This document shows positions 6,442 through 9,607 of a stretch of DNA of 9,607 bases, piece after piece (position 1 is the first letter of the stretch; each line of letters opens with the position of its first letter). This DNA comes from Actinomycetes bacterium (GTDB lineage: Bacteria; Actinomycetota; Actinomycetes; Actinomycetales; Microbacteriaceae). The stretch lies in NCBI GenBank assembly GCA_023386675.1, contig JAEWJG010000419.1, positions 1 through 9,607 on the forward strand. Direction: 5' to 3'. The notes under the pieces were generated by a model. That model worked only from the letters and a program-made list of their open reading frames with translations. It was not told the DNA's origin and did no database searches. The position numbers were made by a program, and so were the translations under genes.

Positions 6442-7445
6442 GGGATGACACGGCGCCGCAGATCGGCCATACGGACGTCGACGCCGCCGCGCTGACCATG
6501 CCCGGTCAGCCGCTCCCGGCACTCTTGGCCGACCTGGGCGTGGACGCCGACGTCCCGTCGGACACCCCGTCCGACGGCTGGCGCGTGCTGTCGACGGGCG
6601 AGGCCGAGGGCTCCCCGGCGGTGCTGGGCGCCCCGGCCGACGCCGAGGGATCGAGGTGGCGGATCGCCCAGCTCGCGCGCTCCAGCAGCGACCAGCACGT
6701 GTCCCTGCATCCCGAAGCACTCCCGCTCCGCCGCAGCGTCGCGGAGCGCCGCGCCGGCCTGACCCTCCGCTGGGCGGCCGTCACCCGGGACCTCTTGGAT
6801 GTCGACGCCCTCGCCGTCGACATCGTCAACGACGGCCCCGATCGCTGGCTTCCGGATGGCGACGACCTCACGGTGATGGCCGTGCTCCGGCCATCCGGAA
6901 CCGACGGCACACCGTACTTCTTCGGGTTAACAGTCGGCTCCCGTCCGGCGCCGGCCCTGGATCCCGGCGAGTACGTACGGACCGTCGCCCGCGTCGATCC
7001 GTCGTCGTGGAGCAGCCTCCGACCCGGCCCGCACGAGGTGACCGCATTCTGGCCGATGCTGCGGTTGACCTCAGCCGAACCGTTGACCGTCGAACTCACC
7101 GCCGAGGTCATCCGAGCCCACCAGCCGCTGCCCGTGCAGCCGCCCCCGGAGGACCCGCGGCGTCGCGTGCTCGCCGCCGATCGGCTCCGCCATCTGCGCG
7201 TCATCCGCGCGGCCCGGGATGCCCTGCCTGAGCTCGTCGACGCCGTACGGGATGCGCGAGACGACGAGCAGGCGCTGTCGCGCATCCAGGACATCCTCGG
7301 CTGCGCCTACGAGGAGGCGCAGGCCGTGTACAACCTGCAGCTGCGCCGGGCCCGCATCGGCTACCCCGACGTGCTGGCGCTCGAGATCGAGGGCCTCGAG
7401 CAGGAGCTCTCCGCAGACGACGAAGGCGCGGCACCCGTCGACTGA
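6438..7445 (+). CDS. Unknown 335-aa protein: beta-rich middle domain plus GyrA-tower-like C-terminal helices
   Basis: No established family is recognised for the whole protein. GTG 6438 is chosen because it overlaps the stop of the 49-aa gene as GTGA. The frame is open 75 bases further upstream, but that part would encode an arginine-rich string lying inside the neighbour. No signal peptide or membrane segment is seen, so the protein is probably cytoplasmic. Residues 1-75 are acidic and low in structure. Residues about 105-227 alternate hydrophobic positions, with NDGPDRW (131-137), LDPGEYVRTV (174-183) and LRPGPHEVTAFW (194-205), suggesting an Ig-like or CARDB-like beta sandwich. After a Pro-rich linker (228-240), residues 246-324 are helical. 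They align by eye with the GyrA/ParC segment running from the first long coiled-coil helix through the exit gate, including YEEAQAVYNLQLRRARIGY (291-309). The catalytic Tyr domain of GyrA is absent. The segment may act as a dimerisation module; annotation as gyrase would be wrong. Confidence 0.75.
   Translation: MRDDTAPQIGHTDVDAAALTMPGQPLPALLADLGVDADVPSDTPSDGWRVLSTGEAEGSPAVLGAPADAEGSRWRIAQLARSSSDQHVSLHPEALPLRRSVAERRAGLTLRWAAVTRDLLDVDALAVDIVNDGPDRWLPDGDDLTVMAVLRPSGTDGTPYFFGLTVGSRPAPALDPGEYVRTVARVDPSSWSSLRPGPHEVTAFWPMLRLTSAEPLTVELTAEVIRAHQPLPVQPPPEDPRRRVLAADRLRHLRVIRAARDALPELVDAVRDARDDEQALSRIQDILGCAYEEAQAVYNLQLRRARIGYPDVLALEIEGLEQELSADDEGAAPVD
6850..6900. repeat. 11-bp perfect inverted repeat inside the 335-aa gene
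   Basis: TTCCGGATGGC (6850-6860) and GCCATCCGGAA (6890-6900) are exact reverse complements separated by 29 bases, within the coding sequence for the beta-rich domain. This is long for chance at this distance, though GC-rich DNA raises the odds. It could be an mRNA hairpin or coincidence; no function is assigned. Confidence 0.5.
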
Positions 7446-7476
7446 CGGTTGCCGCGCCCCTGGTCTGCGACCGCGG
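7446..7476. other. 31-base gap between convergent genes, no clear terminator
   Basis: The stops of the 335-aa gene (plus) and thioredoxin (minus) face each other here. The 10-bp palindrome GACCGCGGTC (7469-7478) reaches into the thioredoxin stop. There is no T-tract on either strand, so I cannot support an intrinsic terminator. Transcripts from both sides probably overlap. Confidence 0.5.
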
Positions 7477-7854
7477 TCAGCCCTGCTGCTCGGCCGCCGC
7501 CTTCAGCTCGTCGTACTGCTTGCGCACCTCGGTCATGTCGAGTGCGCGGATCTGCGAGATGAGGTCCTCCACGGCCTCACCCGGCAGTGCGCCGGCCTGC
7601 GAGAACAGGGGGATGCCGTCGCGGTAGGCGACGAGGGTCGGGATGGACTGGATGCCGTACGACGCCGCGAGCGCCTGCTGCGCCTCGGTGTCGATCTTGC
7701 CGAATGTGATGTCGGTGTGCTGCTCCGACGCCTTCTCGAAGACGGGCGCGAACATGTGACACGGGCCGCACCAGTCGGCCCAGAAGTCGAGCAGCACGAT
7801 GCCGTCGGAGACGGTCTGGTCGTGGTTGGTCGAGGTGATCTCGGTGGTTGCCAT
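7477..7854 (-). CDS. trxA: Thioredoxin
   Basis: Small cytoplasmic thiol-disulfide oxidoreductase that reduces protein disulfides, usually recharged by thioredoxin reductase. The 125-residue product has the thioredoxin fold with the intact active site WCGPC (28-32) after LLDFWAD (21-27). The cis-proline is in SIPTLV (70-75, Pro72), and a conserved FGKIDTE strand is present (51-57). A C-terminal extension of about 20 residues (LDMTEVRKQYDELKAAAEQQ) follows the core and looks like an extra charged helix. No signal peptide is seen, so it is cytoplasmic. The start ATG 7854 lies 38 bases after the stop of the ABC1-kinase gene on the same strand, so the two may share a transcript. No proper Shine-Dalgarno sequence is visible before it. 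The gene converges with the unknown 335-aa gene across a 31-base gap. The symbol is the generic one; other thioredoxins may exist in the genome. Confidence 0.93.
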   Translation of the reverse strand: MATTEITSTNHDQTVSDGIVLLDFWADWCGPCHMFAPVFEKASEQHTDITFGKIDTEAQQALAASYGIQSIPTLVAYRDGIPLFSQAGALPGEAVEDLISQIRALDMTEVRKQYDELKAAAEQQG

Positions 7855-7892
7855 GTTGGATGAAACACAGGCTCACCGGGATTTGTTCCGCA

Positions 7893-9607
7893 TCAGCTCC
7901 CCCGTCGTCCTGTGAAGACGGTGAATGCCAGCGGGATGATGGATGCGACCAGCAGCACCGTGCCGAGCACCGCATCCGTCGTGTGCACGATCGCCCCGGC
8001 GATCACCACACCGCCGAACACCACCGCGGCCGCGAGCCGCCGCACCGCCCTCTCGACGCGTCCGACCCGCTGCTCCAGCCGGGGCGTGCTCACGGCGACG
8101 TTCCCTCCCTCCACCCGCGTCACGAGGTTGTCGAGCCGCTTCGGCAACCGCCACGCGATCCCGGCGAGTTCCAGTGCCTGCTGCGCCACATCCTGCACCA
8201 GGTTGCCGCGCTCGTCGCGGATCAGCTGCTGCGCGTACGGCTCCACCGAGTCCCAGAGGTTGAACGCCGGGTCCAGCGCACTGCACACCCCCGACGTCAG
8301 CGACATGGCCCGGATGATGAGAAGGAAGTTCTCCGGCAGCTGGAACGGCAGCGACCGGACCACGTCGCCGAACTCGACCGCGAACTCGCGGAACTCCCGC
8401 GGGTCGACCTCGCGCAACTCAGCGAACCCCATCCCGCCGAACCGGGCGAACAGGTGGGTCATGGCCCGCTGCAGCTCGGTCGTGTCGGCCGTCGGGAGCA
8501 GCACGCCCACATCCTGGATCGCGTCGACCAGCCCCTTGCCGTCGCGGGACGCCGCCGCGATCAGCAGCTTGCGCAGGCCGCTGCGGGTGCCGGGCGGGAC
8601 CTCGCCCATCATCCCGAAGTCGACGAACGTGAGGTGCCAGGGCCGCTCCCCCGCCGCGTCCGGATCGGGCGTGACGAAGATGTTGCCGGGATGCGGGTCG
8701 GCGTGGAAGAACCCGTTCGTGAAGAGCTGGTCGAACATCACCTCGGCGAACACGGGCGCCACCTCGGCCGGGTCGATGCCCGCCGCCCGCAGCGATTCGG
8801 CGTCGGTGATCTTGATCGCCGTGACGTCCTGGAGCGTCAGCACCCGCCGCGTCGTCCGCTCCCACGCGACCGCCGGCACCGCGACGCGCGGGTCGCCGGC
8901 GAACTCCTCGGCGAACCGCTCCGAGTTGGCGGCCTCGTGGAGGTAGTCGATCTCCTCCAGGCTGGTCGTCGCGAACTCCTCGACCAGCGCGGGCGCGTCC
9001 ACGCGGTCGGACACCAGCCGGACATGGCTGAGCCAGCGGCCGACGCGGCGCAGGGCAGCGAGGTCCACATCCACGATCGCGTCGATGCCGGGGCGCTGCA
9101 CCTTCAGCACCACCGTGCTCAGCCCGGTGTGCTCCGACGCCTCCGCGGTGAGCGTGGCGCGGTGCGCCTGGCCGAGCGACGCCGCCGCGACCGGCACCTC
9201 GTCGATGGAGGCGAACGCCGTCTCGAGCGGGACCCCCAACTCCGCCTCGGCGAGCGCCCGGATCTGCGGGAAAGGCACCGCGGGGACTTCATCCTGCAGC
9301 CCTTCCAGCTCGGCGGTGATCTCGGGAGGCAGCACGTCCAGGCGCGAGGACATGAACTGGCCGACCTTGATCATCAGCCCGCCGAGCTCGACCGCGAGCC
9401 CGTGGAACCGCTGCGCGAACCGCCGCATCCGTTTGCTGCGGGTGCGCGCGGCGACCCGCTCCAGCCCGATGCGCGGCAGGACGAGCTCGTACCACCAGGT
9501 GACGGCGAGGTTCCAGCCGGCGAAGCGCAGGATGCGGCGGTAGCGCGCGCGGGTGGCCGGCGTCGCCGCGGGCCGTGGGGGCGCGGCGAGCGCCTGCTCC
9601 GACGTCA
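7893..9607 (-). CDS. AarF/UbiB/ABC1 atypical kinase with two C-terminal membrane helices (start codon cut by window edge)
   Basis: Member of the ABC1/ADCK/UbiB atypical kinase family, which supports lipid-quinone metabolism in other organisms; actinobacteria use menaquinone, so the substrate here is unknown. The visible frame ends at the right edge with TG followed by codons for TSEQALAAP. A start codon NTG with its first base at 9608 is therefore very likely, giving about 571 residues. On that numbering the family-specific KxGQ motif is KVGQ (81-84, in GGLMIKVGQFMSSRLDVLPPE). The Ala-rich loop replacing the P-loop is AAASLGQAHRA (141-151), and the Lys of VLKVQRPG is at about 169. The catalytic loop is HADPHPGN (302-309) and the metal-binding motif is VDFG (329-332). 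Two hydrophobic segments at about 525-542 and 547-566 should anchor the C-terminus. The TGA stop is at 7893-7895. All key residues are intact, so it should be active. Confidence 0.92.
   Translation of the reverse strand, partial: TSEQALAAPPRPAATPATRARYRRILRFAGWNLAVTWWYELVLPRIGLERVAARTRSKRMRRFAQRFHGLAVELGGLMIKVGQFMSSRLDVLPPEITAELEGLQDEVPAVPFPQIRALAEAELGVPLETAFASIDEVPVAAASLGQAHRATLTAEASEHTGLSTVVLKVQRPGIDAIVDVDLAALRRVGRWLSHVRLVSDRVDAPALVEEFATTSLEEIDYLHEAANSERFAEEFAGDPRVAVPAVAWERTTRRVLTLQDVTAIKITDAESLRAAGIDPAEVAPVFAEVMFDQLFTNGFFHADPHPGNIFVTPDPDAAGERPWHLTFVDFGMMGEVPPGTRSGLRKLLIAAASRDGKGLVDAIQDVGVLLPTADTTELQRAMTHLFARFGGMGFAELREVDPREFREFAVEFGDVVRSLPFQLPENFLLIIRAMSLTSGVCSALDPAFNLWDSVEPYAQQLIRDERGNLVQDVAQQALELAGIAWRLPKRLDNLVTRVEGGNVAVSTPRLEQRVGRVERAVRRLAAAVVFGGVVIAGAIVHTTDAVLGTVLLVASIIPLAFTVFTGRRGS

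Noticed and set aside
7173..7409. A fragment or pseudogene of DNA gyrase subunit A
   Set aside because: The similarity is confined to the helical exit-gate region. The frame is intact, and it is continuous with a different N-terminal domain in a coupled cluster, so it looks like a domain in a genuine protein rather than gene decay.
7446..7480. Bidirectional intrinsic terminator between the convergent genes
   Set aside because: There is only a short self-complementary decamer, with no stable stem and loop and no T-tract on either strand.

Overview
The window is very GC-rich DNA with dense, short-gapped genes, frequent GTG starts and stop/start overlaps. This looks like an actinobacterium, and the gene style fits Microbacteriaceae (Leifsonia-like). 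That placement is inference from composition and protein style only.

Left part (1-4837, minus strand plus a divergent control region): a four-gene sugar ABC transporter operon of the CUT2 type, transcribed right to left. Its order is a double-domain ATPase, two membrane permeases joined by ATGA and GTGA overlaps, and a substrate-binding lipoprotein whose last few codons lie beyond the left edge. The binding protein has the sequence character of the L-rhamnose binding protein RhaS, so the operon is most likely a rhamnose importer (rhaT-P-Q-S). A candidate promoter (TTGACG-18-CAGGGT, minus strand) is followed directly by two TGAAACGTTTCA-like palindromes. A divergent LacI-family repressor (4838-5851, plus strand) is the obvious candidate to bind them.

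Middle part (5852-7445, plus strand): a compact cluster of three genes of unknown function. The first two encode small membrane proteins (100 aa with two membrane segments, 49 aa with one). The third encodes a 335-aa soluble protein. Each start overlaps the previous stop as GTGA. The 335-aa protein appears to join a beta-rich middle domain to a C-terminal helical segment resembling the coiled-coil and exit-gate region of GyrA/ParC, without any topoisomerase catalytic domain. This is the least explained and most interesting part of the window.

Right part (7446-9607, minus strand): a thioredoxin with an intact WCGPC site and, 38 bases upstream of it, an AarF/UbiB/ABC1 atypical kinase with two C-terminal membrane helices. 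The kinase start codon appears to be cut by the window edge by a single base. The two genes may be co-transcribed and converge on the three-gene cluster across a 31-base gap.

No tRNA, rRNA, CRISPR array, insertion sequence or prophage gene was recognised. No gene-free stretch exceeds 300 bases; the longest are 4675-4837 (operator/promoter region) and 5852-5992 (inverted repeats and a possible promoter).
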